64,000 bases of DNA from Pseudomonas sp. TH41 (GCF_016650695.1 NZ_JAEKFH010000003.1:1074001-1138000); one strand, 5' to 3'. Shown: positions 1 through 8,654, numbered from the stretch's first letter. The notes: a model not told the origin generated them from the letters alone. Made by a program: numbers and translations.

Positions 1-60
1 ATCGCGTAACGCCTCACCATCCACCCTCCCCCACAGCCTCTCCATCCCCGGAGATGCCCA

Positions 61-372
61 ATGACCGATCAACCAGAACTCAAAACCATCGGCCTAACCC
101 CCGCCATCTACTGCTCAGACCAACCCCTGTTCCACGTCACTCGCGACGTCCCTCTCGGCGATGCGTTAGCCATGGCTTCTGATTTTCTGTTTCTGGCTAA
201 GGCGCTTACTGAAGATGCGGCTTACGCCAGAGACACCGACCGCCACGCATGGGCCGCGCATTATTTGACGGCGATGAGTAAGGCGGTGGTTGATGATGCG
301 GTGAAGGTGCTGACGCGTAATCGGGATACCACTGTCACACCTAAGCGGGCGGCGGCGAAGTCTGAAGGGTAG
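61..372 (+). CDS. DUF6124/DUF3077-type small conserved protein
   Basis: A 103-residue protein of unknown function. The sequence resembles the small DUF3077/DUF6124 proteins that are numerous in Pseudomonas: an N-terminal stretch ending in LFHVTRDVPLGDAL, then a helical region (ASDFLFLAKALTEDAAY) and a basic C-terminus. These proteins have no known catalytic motif, and none is visible here. There is no signal peptide or membrane segment. The start is supported by GGAG at 50-53, seven bases before ATG. It stands alone; downstream come a REP element and a hairpin terminator. The family call is from memory of the pattern; no function is proposed. Confidence 0.75.
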   Translation: MTDQPELKTIGLTPAIYCSDQPLFHVTRDVPLGDALAMASDFLFLAKALTEDAAYARDTDRHAWAAHYLTAMSKAVVDDAVKVLTRNRDTTVTPKRAAAKSEG

Positions 373-444
373 TGGTTGAAACGTGGGGAGCGGGCAGCTT
401 GGGATGGTGGCAGTACATTGAGCATTGATGTGGCTGACCTGGCG

Positions 445-472
445 CTTTCGCGAGCAGGCTCGCTCCCACATT
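445..472. repeat. Solitary REP element
   Basis: A single copy of the palindromic REP motif (CGCGAGCAGGCTCGC followed by TCCCACA) in the 3' intergenic space of the DUF6124 gene. Most other copies in this window come as inverted pairs (REPINs); this one has no partner nearby. Confidence 0.85.
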
Positions 473-496
473 ATTGAATTGTGTTTGGCTGGCTGG

Positions 497-519
497 AGCC
501 CCGAGTTTTCGGGGCTTTT
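497..519 (+). terminator. Rho-independent terminator
   Basis: Stem AGCCCCGA / TCGGGGCT with a 4-base loop followed by TTTTA on the plus strand. It would end transcription from the DUF6124 gene before the convergent PH-domain fragment. Confidence 0.7.
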
Positions 520-530
520 AATTGTTCAGT

Positions 531-825
531 TCAGAGCAGGTGTTGGGAAATCAGCTTTGAGATTTCCACCATTGATGTCTTGCCGGTGAATTCAAACTTC
601 ACCTTTCCCAGCGACGAAAAGTAGATCTCCAATTCGGAGTCCAGGTCGAACGTGCCGGCCGTTTCCACCGAGTACGCGACGATGTTTTTGTAGGGCAACG
701 AGGTGAAGTCTTTTTTGCTGCCGGTGAGGCCCTGCACGTTGACGGCGATGATGCGTTTGTTGGTGAACACCACACCGTCGCGCATGGATTTGTACGCGTC
801 GATGACCTGCTCTCCTTCCAATAGT
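531..825 (-). pseudogene. PH-domain protein, 5'-truncated copy
   Basis: C-terminal part of a bacterial pleckstrin-homology-like protein (pattern GEQVIDAYKSMRDGVVFTNK, then RIIAVNVQGLTGSKKDF, ending in a full C-terminal half to ISQHLL). The best start that can be read is a TTG at 819-821 with no convincing ribosome site. Homology to the second copy at 2543-2780 stops at about 825, where unrelated DNA containing an inverted repeat begins. The second copy has the N-terminus this one lacks, so this is a relic rather than a short gene. A complete protein would be about 125 residues. Confidence 0.7.
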
Positions 826-835
826 GAAGGAAAAA

Positions 836-883
836 GGGGACGGATTTATTTTCCGAGTCGTCCAATAATAAATCTGTCCCATT
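836..883. repeat. Imperfect inverted repeat at truncation junction
   Basis: GGGGACGGATTTATT at 837-851 is answered by AATAAATCTGTCCC at 869-882, giving an imperfect hairpin of about 45 bases. It sits exactly where homology to the PH-domain gene ends and the yifB relic begins. This resembles termini of small non-autonomous elements seen in Pseudomonas, but I cannot identify a family. Confidence 0.5.
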
Positions 884-916
884 TTCCGCAGGCATCACCT
901 TCTATCCACGACCGAT

Positions 917-1078
917 GAAAACAGGCTGGAATCCGTCTGCGAGCGTTTAACTCTGTCGTTGCAAGCAGCCCATCGACTGCTCAAGGTCGCGCGCACGCTG
1001 GCGGACCTTGAACAAACCGACGGGATCAGACGCGAGCATTTGGCCGAGGCGCTGCAATATCGGCCGACAATGCTCTAG
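917..1078 (+). pseudogene. 3' fragment of yifB/comM (Mg-chelatase-like AAA+ protein)
   Basis: An in-frame stretch of about 53 codons ending in TAG reads SLQAAHRLLKVARTLADLEQ and then DGIRREHLAEALQYRP. This is the typical C-terminal helical end of YifB/ComM-family AAA+ proteins, where the family has S-x-R-x-x-H-R-x-L-K-V-A-R-T-I-A-D-L followed by HLxEALxYR. There is no start codon context, and nothing upstream matches the remaining 440 or so residues, so only the tail survives. It lies between the truncated PH-domain copy and the DUF4432 gene, marking a rearrangement scar. A full yifB is presumably elsewhere in the genome. Confidence 0.75.
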
Positions 1079-1084
1079 CCGGTG

Positions 1085-2299
1085 TCACCCCTTGGTCAGA
1101 TCAACCAACGGCGTCTGCCGCACCTCAGTCTCCCGCCCACCCTGAATCTCGCTCACCTGCTTCAAGGCCTTATCCACAGCCGCCTTATCCGCCAACAAGC
1201 TGTAGCTGATGCGGAACTGCTTGTGTTCCTTCGGCCCAATTGTCGGTACCAGGTTCAGTGGCCGCTGATAACGGCGGTTGTAGGAAAAACTTGTCCCCGG
1301 CTCCAGCCCCGTGACATAGCCCTGGCCTTGGGTATCGGTGTTTTTCCACAGAGAAAACACGGGCAGTGTCTGAGTATTGAAACCGACCGAAACACCCAGG
1401 CTGCCGGCCTTGTTATGCAACACGGTCAACGTATCGCCCTTGGCATCGGCATACGGCACCACGTTGTAAACCGTTTCGTCGTAGTCCTTGGTCGGTGCGC
1501 GGTAGGTTTGCCAGTCGGGCAGATCGCCCTTGGCCTTGTCGTTAAACGGCGACACCTGTTTCACCGGCGCGGCGAAACGAGCGCCCTGCTCCAGGAACGG
1601 GGTGCTGAAGTTACTGTGATACAGCGCCTGGTATTCCTTCGGATAGTCACCGTTGTTGGTCAGGGTGTCGTTGAGGGCGAATACTACGCTGCCGGGTTCG
1701 GTGACCAGTTCGGTCGCGACGGAGAAGTCGACCTTCTTGAACGCCTGCTCTTTCAGTTCGCCGCGCAGGGTGATGGCGTACGGTGGTTTTTCATCGATGT
1801 GCAGGGTGACTTTGTTCGCAGGAATGTTGGCGGCCCGACCGTGCAGGGTCAGCAGTTCGCCGTTGTCGACGCCGGGGTGGCCGACCCATTCGTATCCGCA
1901 GCGGGTGACCAGCTCATTGAAACCTTCCAGCCAGCCCAGACCACCGCGGCCATTGAGTTCGATGAAGGACGGATTGACCACTTCCTTGACCGGCGAATCC
2001 CAGCCCATGCGCACATTGCCGACCGAGGCCTGCAAGACGTTCATTCCGCGAGTCGGCACTACCGAGAGTTTCATCGTGCCGTTATCGATGTCGACAATGC
2101 TGACGCCCTCCTGCCGACCGCCGTGCAAGGTGCGCAGGGTGACGCTGAAGGGTTTGTCGGTTTTTACGCCGAGTTGCTGGCTGGTGATCTGCCAATTCTG
2201 GGCGGCATTGTCGGTGTCGAGCAGAACGTAATCCCAGGCCATGGCGTGGGAGGCAGCGGACAGTGCGCTGAGGGCAACAAAGAGTTTGAGCGGAGTCAT
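1085..2299 (-). CDS. DUF4432 family, exported aldose-epimerase-like protein
   Basis: A 404-residue protein with an N-terminal signal peptide (MTPLKLFVALSALSAASHAMA, cleavage about residue 21), so it is probably periplasmic. The body matches DUF4432/galactose-mutarotase-like beta-sandwich proteins: a VPTRGMNVLQ segment, GRGGLGWLEGFNELVTRCG, LHGRAANIPA, and YHSNFSTPFLEQGARFAAP. Members of this superfamily bind or epimerise sugars; the substrate here is unknown. I chose the ATG at 2299 because it starts the signal peptide and is preceded by AAGAAAGG; the reading frame stays open to 2488 but reads into REP sequence. The gene stands alone among relics, with no sugar operon beside it. Confidence 0.75.
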   Translation of the reverse strand: MTPLKLFVALSALSAASHAMAWDYVLLDTDNAAQNWQITSQQLGVKTDKPFSVTLRTLHGGRQEGVSIVDIDNGTMKLSVVPTRGMNVLQASVGNVRMGWDSPVKEVVNPSFIELNGRGGLGWLEGFNELVTRCGYEWVGHPGVDNGELLTLHGRAANIPANKVTLHIDEKPPYAITLRGELKEQAFKKVDFSVATELVTEPGSVVFALNDTLTNNGDYPKEYQALYHSNFSTPFLEQGARFAAPVKQVSPFNDKAKGDLPDWQTYRAPTKDYDETVYNVVPYADAKGDTLTVLHNKAGSLGVSVGFNTQTLPVFSLWKNTDTQGQGYVTGLEPGTSFSYNRRYQRPLNLVPTIGPKEHKQFRISYSLLADKAAVDKALKQVSEIQGGRETEVRQTPLVDLTKG

Positions 2300-2428
2300 G
2301 GCAGCAGCCTTTCTTGGAGTTGTGCCATTTTTATAGACTTGATGAAACGTTTCAGCAAGCTTAAAAAGCGACACACCGCCGGCAAATGCCAAGAAAGATT
2401 TGGGACAAATCGGAAAATTGAGTCGATG

Positions 2429-2526
2429 CCATCGCGAGCAGGCTCGCTCCCACATTAGATCGAAGGTGAACACAGGTTTTGTGAACATTCGAGATCAACT
2501 GTGGGAGCGATCCTGCTCGCGATGGC
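2429..2526. repeat. REPIN (inverted REP pair)
   Basis: REP arm CGCGAGCAGGCTCGCTCCCAC at 2432-2452 and the inverted arm GTGGGAGCGATCCTGCTCGC at 2501-2520, separated by about 48 bases. It lies between the DUF4432 start and the truncated PH-domain copy, and provides that copy's spurious C-terminal codons (…VGASLLAMA). Confidence 0.85.
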
Positions 2527-2539
2527 CATCTCGGCAATG

Positions 2540-2780
2540 ACTCTTCCACCGAGTAGGCGATGATGTTTTTGTAGGGCAACGACATGAAGTCTTTTTTGCT
2601 GCCGGTAAGGCCCTGCACGTTGACGGCGATGATGCGTTTGTTGGTGAACACCACGCCGTCGCGCATGGATTTGTAGGAGTCGATGACTTGCTCCCCTTCC
2701 AACAGCAGTGCGCTGACGCGTTCTGCGTATTCTTCGTTTTGCTTGAGCTTGAAGAAGCCTTTGTTGTTGAAATCAATCAT
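2540..2780 (-). pseudogene. PH-domain protein, 3'-truncated copy
   Basis: N-terminal two-thirds of the same bacterial PH-domain protein found at 531-825, starting MIDFNNKGFFKLKQNEEYAE and continuing through GEQVIDSYKSMRDGVVFTNK to YSVE. After YSVE at about 2540 the frame runs into the REPIN and continues with unrelated codons to 2361. The family's C-terminal strand and helix, present in the other copy, are missing. The shared segment of about 165 bp is close to but not identical with 661-825, so the two are diverged duplicates and not one gene cut in two. Function of the intact family is not established. Confidence 0.7.
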
Positions 2781-2785
2781 TTGCT

Positions 2786-3110
2786 ATTCCCTGTTTTTTG
2801 AATGTGAATCCCGAGTGCCAGCTGCATCGGGCGCCTTCGGCTACGCCTCGTCTAGACTTAACGGGTGGTCGTAGAAAGAACCGAACACGTCGCTTTGGTG
2901 CTGATGAATCAAAAGCAGCGTGGCAAGCTGCCTTAATGCCCTTATGAGGTGCGGCCATGACCGCACCGGGACCTACAAGATGCCCATTCAGGGTGCCCTG
3001 GCCAACGGCCTGAAAATGCCACGATACCGTGACGTGGTGTGAATGCCGCAGCCGACACTTTCGGACGACCGACAACCGCCTGGTTTGTCCGTGACCGTGA
3101 GGATTGCTGA
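2786..3110 (+). other. Intergenic, possible decayed coding sequence upstream of fdsG
   Basis: No intact gene. On the plus strand a short open stretch ending with TGA at 3040-3042 reads HDRTGTYKMPIQGALANGLK before MPRYRDVV, and an earlier frame at about 2850-2945 reads RRKNRTRRFGADESKAAW. Both look more protein-like than random, suggesting a decayed gene, but I do not recognise it. The fds promoter should lie here; I see no clear sigma-70 or sigma-54 core. Confidence 0.3.
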
Positions 3111-3587
3111 ATGCCTGATGAGATGTTGCACCTGCCTATGGTCAACAGCCTGCTGGAGCGCCACAAACGCTCCCCCGGCGCACTGTTGCCCATCCTTCAT
3201 GAGATTCAGGAGGGCATCGGTTACATCCCCGATGCTGCCATCCCCGAGATTGCCCACGCCCTCAATCAGAGTCAGGCCGAGATTCGCGGGGTGATTAGTT
3301 TTTACCATGACTTCCGCACCGCGCCGCCAGCCCGGCATATCCTGCGTCTGTGCCGGGCGGAGTCCTGCAAGAGTCGCGGCGCCGAGCAGCTCGCCGCGCA
3401 ATTGCGTGAACGCCTGCAACTGGATGATCACGGCAGTAGCGCCGACGGCAGCATCAGTCTGCGTCCGGTGTATTGCCTCGGCGCCTGCGCTTGCTCGCCC
3501 GCCCTTGAGCTGGATGGCCAGGTGCATGCGCGGCTGAGTGCCGAGCGGCTGGATGCGCTGCTTGATGCTTGCCAGGAGGACGCATGA
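3111..3587 (+). CDS. fdsG: NAD-dependent formate dehydrogenase gamma subunit
   Basis: A 158-residue [2Fe-2S] protein homologous to NuoE and FdsG. Cluster ligands are visible as C81, C86, C122 and C126 (C-x4-C … YCLGAC). It relays electrons between the FMN subunit FdsB and the alpha subunit in the soluble molybdenum formate dehydrogenase that oxidises formate to CO2 with NAD+. It is the first gene of a four-gene operon: its TGA overlaps the fdsB start by four bases (ATGA). The length is normal for FdsG. The start at 3111 gives the usual short N-terminus. Confidence 0.93.
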   Translation: MPDEMLHLPMVNSLLERHKRSPGALLPILHEIQEGIGYIPDAAIPEIAHALNQSQAEIRGVISFYHDFRTAPPARHILRLCRAESCKSRGAEQLAAQLRERLQLDDHGSSADGSISLRPVYCLGACACSPALELDGQVHARLSAERLDALLDACQEDA

Positions 3588-5140
3588 TGTCGCGTCTCTA
3601 TCTGTCCTGTGATTCCCTGGCCCGTGCCGTGGGTGCCGATGAGGTGGCAGTGGCCATCGCCAATCAGTCCCAGGAAAGCAATCTGGACCTGCAACGCACC
3701 AGCTCTCGCGGCCTGTACTGGCTGGAACCGCTGCTGGAAGTGGACACCCCGCAAGGCCGTATCGGTTTCGGCCCGCTGACTGCTGCCGATGTGCCGTCCG
3801 TGCTCGATGCGCTGAAAGGCGAGCCGTCCGCTCATCCGCTGGCCTTGGGTCTGGTGGAAGAGTTGCCCTATCTGAAGACTCAACAACGCCTGCTGTTTGC
3901 CCGCGCCGGTATTACCCGGCCGCTGTCGCTGGACGACTACCGAGCCCACGGCGGTTTCGAGGGTTTAAAAAGGGCCGTCGACATTGGCGGCGAGCACACC
4001 GCCACCGAGGTGTTCGATTCAGGCCTGCGTGGCCGTGGCGGCGCGGCTTTCCCGGCCGGGATCAAATGGCGCACGGTGCGCGCTACCCAGGCTACGCAGA
4101 AATACATTGTGTGCAACGCCGACGAAGGCGACTCCGGCACCTTTGCCGACCGTATGTTGATGGAAGGCGACCCTTTCCTGCTGATCGAAGGCATGGCCAT
4201 TGCCGGCATCACCGTCGGGGCCAGCTACGGCTACATTTATGTGCGCTCGGAATATCCACAGTCCGTGGCCACCCTGCGCGAGGCGCTGGACATCGCTCGG
4301 ACCGCCGGTTACCTCGGCGCCAATGTCGGTGGCAGCGGCCTGGCCTTCGATATGGAAGTGCGGGTCGGTGCCGGCGCTTATATCTGCGGTGAGGAAACCG
4401 CGCTGCTGGACTCTCTGGAAGGCAAGCGCGGGATCGTTCGCGCCAAGCCACCCATTCCGGCCTTGAAGGGGCTGTTCGGCCTGCCGACGCTGGTGCACAA
4501 CGTGCTGACTCTGGCTTCGGTGCCGCTGATTCTGGCCAAGGGCGCGCAGTTCTACCGCGATTACGGCATGGGCCGTTCCTTGGGCACCATGCCCTTCCAG
4601 CTGGCGGGCAATATTCGTCACGGCGGCCTGGTGGAACGGGCCTTTGGCTTGACCCTGCGGGAACTGGTGGAAGACTACGGCGGCGGTACCGCCAGTGGCC
4701 GGCCGCTGAAGGCCGCACAGGTCGGCGGCCCGCTCGGCGCTTGGGTGCCACCTTCGCAATTCGACACGCCGCTGGATTACGAAGCGTTCGCCGGCATCGG
4801 CGCCATGCTCGGTCACGGTGGTGTGGTGGTGGCGGACGACAGCCTGGACATGGCCCACATGGCGCGCTTCGCCATGCAGTTCTGCGCCGAGGAATCCTGT
4901 GGCAAATGCACCCCATGTCGCATCGGCTCGACCCGGGGCGTGGAGGTGATCGACCGTCTGCTGGCCGCGCCGGACCAGAGTGGTCGCGATGAGCAGGTGA
5001 TCATCCTCAAGGACCTGTGCGACACCCTGCAATACGGTTCGCTGTGCGCGTTGGGCGGCATGGTCTCGTTTCCTGTAGCCAGCGCCCTCAAGCACTTCCC
5101 CGCCGACTTCGGTCTGCAATCTTCGGAGGCCGAGCAATGA
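3584..5140 (+). CDS. fdsB: NAD-dependent formate dehydrogenase beta subunit (FMN/NADH site)
   Basis: 518 residues, NuoF-like, with an N-terminal thioredoxin-like extension of about 120 residues as in FdsB/HoxF. The NADH/FMN site is seen as GRGGAAFPAG (about 150-159) and CGEETALLDSLEG (about 268-280). The N3-type [4Fe-4S] ligands are C439, C442 and C445 (ESCGKCTPC) plus C488. It passes hydride to NAD+. The start is the first of two tandem ATGs at 3584, overlapping the fdsG stop, with AGGAGG at 3574-3579; a start at 3587 is equally possible. The end overlaps fdsA by four bases, implying translational coupling. Confidence 0.93.
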   Translation: MMSRLYLSCDSLARAVGADEVAVAIANQSQESNLDLQRTSSRGLYWLEPLLEVDTPQGRIGFGPLTAADVPSVLDALKGEPSAHPLALGLVEELPYLKTQQRLLFARAGITRPLSLDDYRAHGGFEGLKRAVDIGGEHTATEVFDSGLRGRGGAAFPAGIKWRTVRATQATQKYIVCNADEGDSGTFADRMLMEGDPFLLIEGMAIAGITVGASYGYIYVRSEYPQSVATLREALDIARTAGYLGANVGGSGLAFDMEVRVGAGAYICGEETALLDSLEGKRGIVRAKPPIPALKGLFGLPTLVHNVLTLASVPLILAKGAQFYRDYGMGRSLGTMPFQLAGNIRHGGLVERAFGLTLRELVEDYGGGTASGRPLKAAQVGGPLGAWVPPSQFDTPLDYEAFAGIGAMLGHGGVVVADDSLDMAHMARFAMQFCAEESCGKCTPCRIGSTRGVEVIDRLLAAPDQSGRDEQVIILKDLCDTLQYGSLCALGGMVSFPVASALKHFPADFGLQSSEAEQ

Positions 5141-8019
5141 TCACCCTCTTCGACCCGAACACCGACATCGATCTGGGCACCCCGGCCCGCGACAGCCAGA
5201 TGCAAGTCACCCTGAACATCGACGGCCGCAGCATCAGCGTGCCCGAAGGCACCTCGGTGATGCGCGCCGCTGCGCTGCTCGGCACCACCATTCCGAAATT
5301 GTGCGCCACCGACAGCCTGGAAGCCTTTGGCTCCTGCCGCATGTGCCTGGTGGAGATCGACGGCATGCGCGGTTACCCAGCGTCCTGCACCACACCGGTC
5401 AGCGAAGGCATGAGCGTGCACACCCAGACGCCGAAGCTCGCCACCCTGCGCCGCAACGTGATGGAGCTGTACATCTCCGATCACCCGCTGGACTGCCTGA
5501 CGTGCTCGGCCAACGGCAACTGCGAGCTACAAACCGTGGCCGGCCAGGTCGGCCTGCGGGAAGTGCGTTACGGTTATGAAGGCGACAACCATCTGGCCGA
5601 CGTGAAGGACACGTCCAACCCCTACTTCGACTACGACCCGAGCAAGTGCATCGTCTGCAACCGCTGCGTGCGCGCCTGCGAAGAAACCCAAGGCACCTTT
5701 GCCCTGACCATTACCGGGCGCGGGTTTGAATCGCGGGTTGCGGCTGCCGGTGGCGAGAACTTCCTCGAATCGGAATGCGTATCTTGCGGCGCCTGTGTGC
5801 AAGCCTGCCCCACCGCGACCCTGATGGAGAAAAGTGTGGTCGAACTGGGTCAGCCCGAACGCAGCGTGATCACCACCTGCGCCTATTGCGGCGTGGGCTG
5901 TTCGTTCCGCGCCGAGATGAAAGGCGACCAGCTGGTGCGCATGGTTCCCGACAAGAACGGCCAGGCCAACCACGGCCACTCCTGCGTCAAAGGGCGCTTT
6001 GCCTGGGGCTACGCCACCCACCCGGATCGCATCACCAAACCGATGATCCGCAAGAACATCAACGACCCTTGGCAGGAAGTCAGCTGGGATGAAGCGGTGA
6101 CCTACGCTGCCAGCGAATTCCGTCGGCTGCAGCAGAAATACGGCCGCGACTCCATTGGTGGCATCACTTCCAGCCGTTGCACCAACGAAGAAACCTACCT
6201 GGTGCAAAAACTGGTGCGCGCCGCGTTCGGCAACAACAACGTCGACACCTGTGCGCGGGTCTGCCACTCGCCGACCGGCTATGGCTTGAAACAAACCCTT
6301 GGCGAGTCCGCCGGCACCCAGAGTTTCGACTCGGTGATGCAGGCCGACGTGATCCTGGTGATGGGCGCCAACCCCAGCGATGCTCACCCGGTATTCGCCT
6401 CCCAGCTCAAACGCCGCCTGCGTGAAGGTGCGCGACTGATCGTCATCGACCCACGACGCATTGATCTGGTGGACTCGGTGCATGCCCGCGCCGAAGTGCA
6501 CCTGGCCCTACGCCCGGGCACCAACGTCGCCATGCTCAACGCCTTGGCCCATGTCATCGTCACCGAAGGCTTGCTCAACCAGGCCTTTATCGACGCCCGT
6601 TGCGAGGACGTTGATTTCGCCCACTGGCGCGAGTTCGTCAGCCGCGCGGAAAACTCGCCGGAAGTCCTTGCCGACATCTGCGGCGTCGACCCTGCCGACA
6701 TCCGCACCGCCGCCCGCCTGTATGCCACCGGTGGCAACGCGGCGATCTACTACGGCCTGGGCGTCACCGAGCACAGCCAGGGCAGCACCGCGGTCATGGG
6801 CATCGCCAACCTGGCCATGGCCACTGGCAACATCGGCCGCGAAGGCGTGGGCGTGAACCCGCTGCGCGGGCAGAACAACGTTCAGGGCTCCTGCGACATG
6901 GGCTCCTTCCCCCACGAGCTGCCCGGCTACCGCCACATCTCCAACGAGGTTGTTCGGGCGCAGTTCGAACAGGCGTGGAACGTCACCCTGCAACCCGATC
7001 CGGGCCTGCGCATTCCCAACATGTTCGAGGCCGCCCTCAGCGGCAGTTTCAAAGGCCTGTATTGCCAGGGCGAGGACATCGCCCAGAGCGACCCTAATAC
7101 CCAGCACGTCACCGCGGCCCTGTCGGCCATGGAATGCATCGTGGTGCAGGACATTTTCCTCAACGAAACCGCCAAGTTCGCCCACGTGTTCCTGCCGGGC
7201 TGCTCGTTCCTGGAAAAAGACGGCACCTTCACCAACGCCGAGCGACGCATTTCCCGCGTGCGCAAAGTCATGGAGCCCTTGGGCGGCAAGGCCGACTGGG
7301 AAGGCACCGTGGCCCTGGCCAACGCCTTGGGTTACACCATGAACTACCGGCACCCGTCTGAAATCATGGATGAAATCGCCAGCCTGACGCCAACCTTCAC
7401 CAACGTCAGCTACGCCGAACTGGATCGCCACGGCAGCCTGCAATGGCCGTGCAACGCCGCGGCACCGGACGGCACCCCGACCATGCACATCGACGAATTC
7501 GTGCGCGGCAAGGGGCGCTTCATGCTCACCGGTTATGTGCCCACCGAGGAAAAGGTCAACAATCGCTACCCGCTTCTGCTGACCACCGGGCGCATCCTCA
7601 GCCAGTACAACGTCGGCGCGCAGACCCGGCGTACCGAAAACGTCGCCTGGCACGATGAAGACCGTCTGGAAATCCACCCGACCGATGCCGAGAGCCGTGG
7701 CATCAACGAAGGTGACTGGGTCGGCATCGGCAGCCGCGCCGGGCAGACCGTACTGCGTGCGCGGGTCACCGAACGGGTTGCTCCGGGCGTGGTGTACACC
7801 ACGTTCCACTTCCCTGAATCGGGGGCCAACGTGATCACCACCGACAACTCCGACTGGGCCACCAACTGTCCGGAGTACAAGGTCACCGCCGTGGAAGTCA
7901 GCCGTGTCTACCACCCTTCCGAGTGGCAAAAACGCTACCAGGAATTCAGCGACGAACAGCACCGTCTGCTCAACGAACGCCGTCAGGCGCGCGGCGCTAA
8001 AGCGGAGGTACGTCGATGA
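5137..8019 (+). CDS. fdsA: NAD-dependent formate dehydrogenase alpha subunit (Mo-bis-MGD, Cys type)
   Basis: 960 residues, the catalytic subunit. Domain order: [2Fe-2S] domain with C56, C67, C70 and C84; NuoG-like [4Fe-4S] with DHPLDC120-x2-C123-x5-C129; two ferredoxin-type clusters (CIVCNRCVRACEE, CVSCGACVQACP); the FdhA-type cluster (CAYCGVGC … GHSCVKGR); then the molybdopterin domain. The likely Mo ligand is C376 followed by H377 (CARVCHSPTG), so this is a cysteine and not a selenocysteine enzyme. The Mo cofactor needs the Moa pathway, part of which is at 54.0-55.2 kb. The start at 5137 overlaps fdsB (ATGA); the frame is open further upstream but inside fdsB. Confidence 0.95.
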   Translation: MITLFDPNTDIDLGTPARDSQMQVTLNIDGRSISVPEGTSVMRAAALLGTTIPKLCATDSLEAFGSCRMCLVEIDGMRGYPASCTTPVSEGMSVHTQTPKLATLRRNVMELYISDHPLDCLTCSANGNCELQTVAGQVGLREVRYGYEGDNHLADVKDTSNPYFDYDPSKCIVCNRCVRACEETQGTFALTITGRGFESRVAAAGGENFLESECVSCGACVQACPTATLMEKSVVELGQPERSVITTCAYCGVGCSFRAEMKGDQLVRMVPDKNGQANHGHSCVKGRFAWGYATHPDRITKPMIRKNINDPWQEVSWDEAVTYAASEFRRLQQKYGRDSIGGITSSRCTNEETYLVQKLVRAAFGNNNVDTCARVCHSPTGYGLKQTLGESAGTQSFDSVMQADVILVMGANPSDAHPVFASQLKRRLREGARLIVIDPRRIDLVDSVHARAEVHLALRPGTNVAMLNALAHVIVTEGLLNQAFIDARCEDVDFAHWREFVSRAENSPEVLADICGVDPADIRTAARLYATGGNAAIYYGLGVTEHSQGSTAVMGIANLAMATGNIGREGVGVNPLRGQNNVQGSCDMGSFPHELPGYRHISNEVVRAQFEQAWNVTLQPDPGLRIPNMFEAALSGSFKGLYCQGEDIAQSDPNTQHVTAALSAMECIVVQDIFLNETAKFAHVFLPGCSFLEKDGTFTNAERRISRVRKVMEPLGGKADWEGTVALANALGYTMNYRHPSEIMDEIASLTPTFTNVSYAELDRHGSLQWPCNAAAPDGTPTMHIDEFVRGKGRFMLTGYVPTEEKVNNRYPLLLTTGRILSQYNVGAQTRRTENVAWHDEDRLEIHPTDAESRGINEGDWVGIGSRAGQTVLRARVTERVAPGVVYTTFHFPESGANVITTDNSDWATNCPEYKVTAVEVSRVYHPSEWQKRYQEFSDEQHRLLNERRQARGAKAEVRR

Positions 8020-8234
8020 GCACTGCCAACCTGATCAAAATGGCCAACCAGATCGCCCAGTACTTCGCCAGCGAGCCGGACCAGCAACAGGCCGTGCTCG
8101 GCGTGCGTAATCACCTGAAGTTGTACTGGACGCCCGGCATGCGCAAGGAGTTGCTGGCCTGGCAGACGGAGCATCCGGCGGACTTGCACCCACTGGCGCA
8201 GGCGGCGGTCAGTGGGGCGGGCTGGGAGGCTTAG
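8016..8234 (+). CDS. fdsD: NAD-dependent formate dehydrogenase delta subunit
   Basis: A 72-residue protein of the FdsD family (NLIKMANQIAQYFASEP, then VRNHLKLYWTPGMRKEL). Such delta subunits accompany molybdenum FDHs and are thought to help assembly or stability; there are no cofactor motifs. It overlaps the end of fdsA by four bases. Many fds operons place the sulfurtransferase-like chaperone gene fdsC (fdhD) between fdsA and fdsD; here it is absent, so FdhD must be supplied from elsewhere. A REPIN follows immediately. Confidence 0.9.
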   Translation: MSTANLIKMANQIAQYFASEPDQQQAVLGVRNHLKLYWTPGMRKELLAWQTEHPADLHPLAQAAVSGAGWEA

Positions 8235-8282
8235 GTTGCGCGATCCCCCGAGATTGCCTCAGGCCTGTGGGCTGTAAAAAAC

Positions 8283-8373
8283 TGTGGGAGCGAGCTTGCT
8301 CGCGATGAGGGCAGTACATTCAGCATAAATACTGACTGAACTGACGCTATCGCGAGCAAGCTCGCTCCCACAG
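8283..8373. repeat. REPIN (inverted REP pair)
   Basis: Arms TGTGGGAGCGAGCTTGCTCG (8283-8302) and its inverted partner CGCGAGCAAGCTCGCTCCCA (8351-8370) about 45 bases apart, downstream of fdsD. It may act as a 3' stabilising or terminating structure. Confidence 0.85.
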
Positions 8374-8402
8374 GGGTTGCGTGTCGTGGCTCGCATTCGG
8401 GG

Positions 8403-8582
8403 CTACTCGATCTGAATCGGCCCCTTGGTCCCGGCAGCACTGTCCGTCCAGTAATCCTCCCCCATCAGCCGTCGATCACCTTGAATCGTGAAGGTGATCT
8501 TGCCTTGGTGAAATTGAAGCGTGCCATCGGTGCGCTTGGGAATCGCCTGCAAACGGTATGGCAAATTCACTGTAGTCGCCAT
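8403..8582 (-). CDS. Small hypothetical protein
   Basis: A possible 59-residue protein starting MATTVNLPYRLQAIPKRTDG and ending GTKGPIQIE. Codon use is pseudomonad-like, and the residue pattern (alternating strands, GEDYW) looks like a real beta-rich domain or the end of one. The ribosome site is weak, and the frame is open upstream to 8768 but overlaps the next gene on the other strand. I cannot name a family. It could also be the remaining tail of a longer protein. Confidence 0.4.
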   Translation of the reverse strand: MATTVNLPYRLQAIPKRTDGTLQFHQGKITFTIQGDRRLMGEDYWTDSAAGTKGPIQIE

Positions 8583-8654
8583 ACTGAACTCAGCGAGTGC
8601 AACAGTTTCAACCCAATGACGGACCGCAAGAACGGGACTAAATACGGCGCACCT

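Noticed and set aside
1082..2458. Long plus-strand frame of 458 codons opposite the DUF4432 gene
   Set aside because: It is the antisense shadow of a gene with a signal peptide, family motifs and normal codon use; the shadow has none of these.
8403..8582. Resemblance of GEDYW…GTKGPI to small beta-barrel phage-defence domains
   Set aside because: The match is a few residues only, there is no nucleotidyltransferase or effector nearby, and the 59-residue length is too short.
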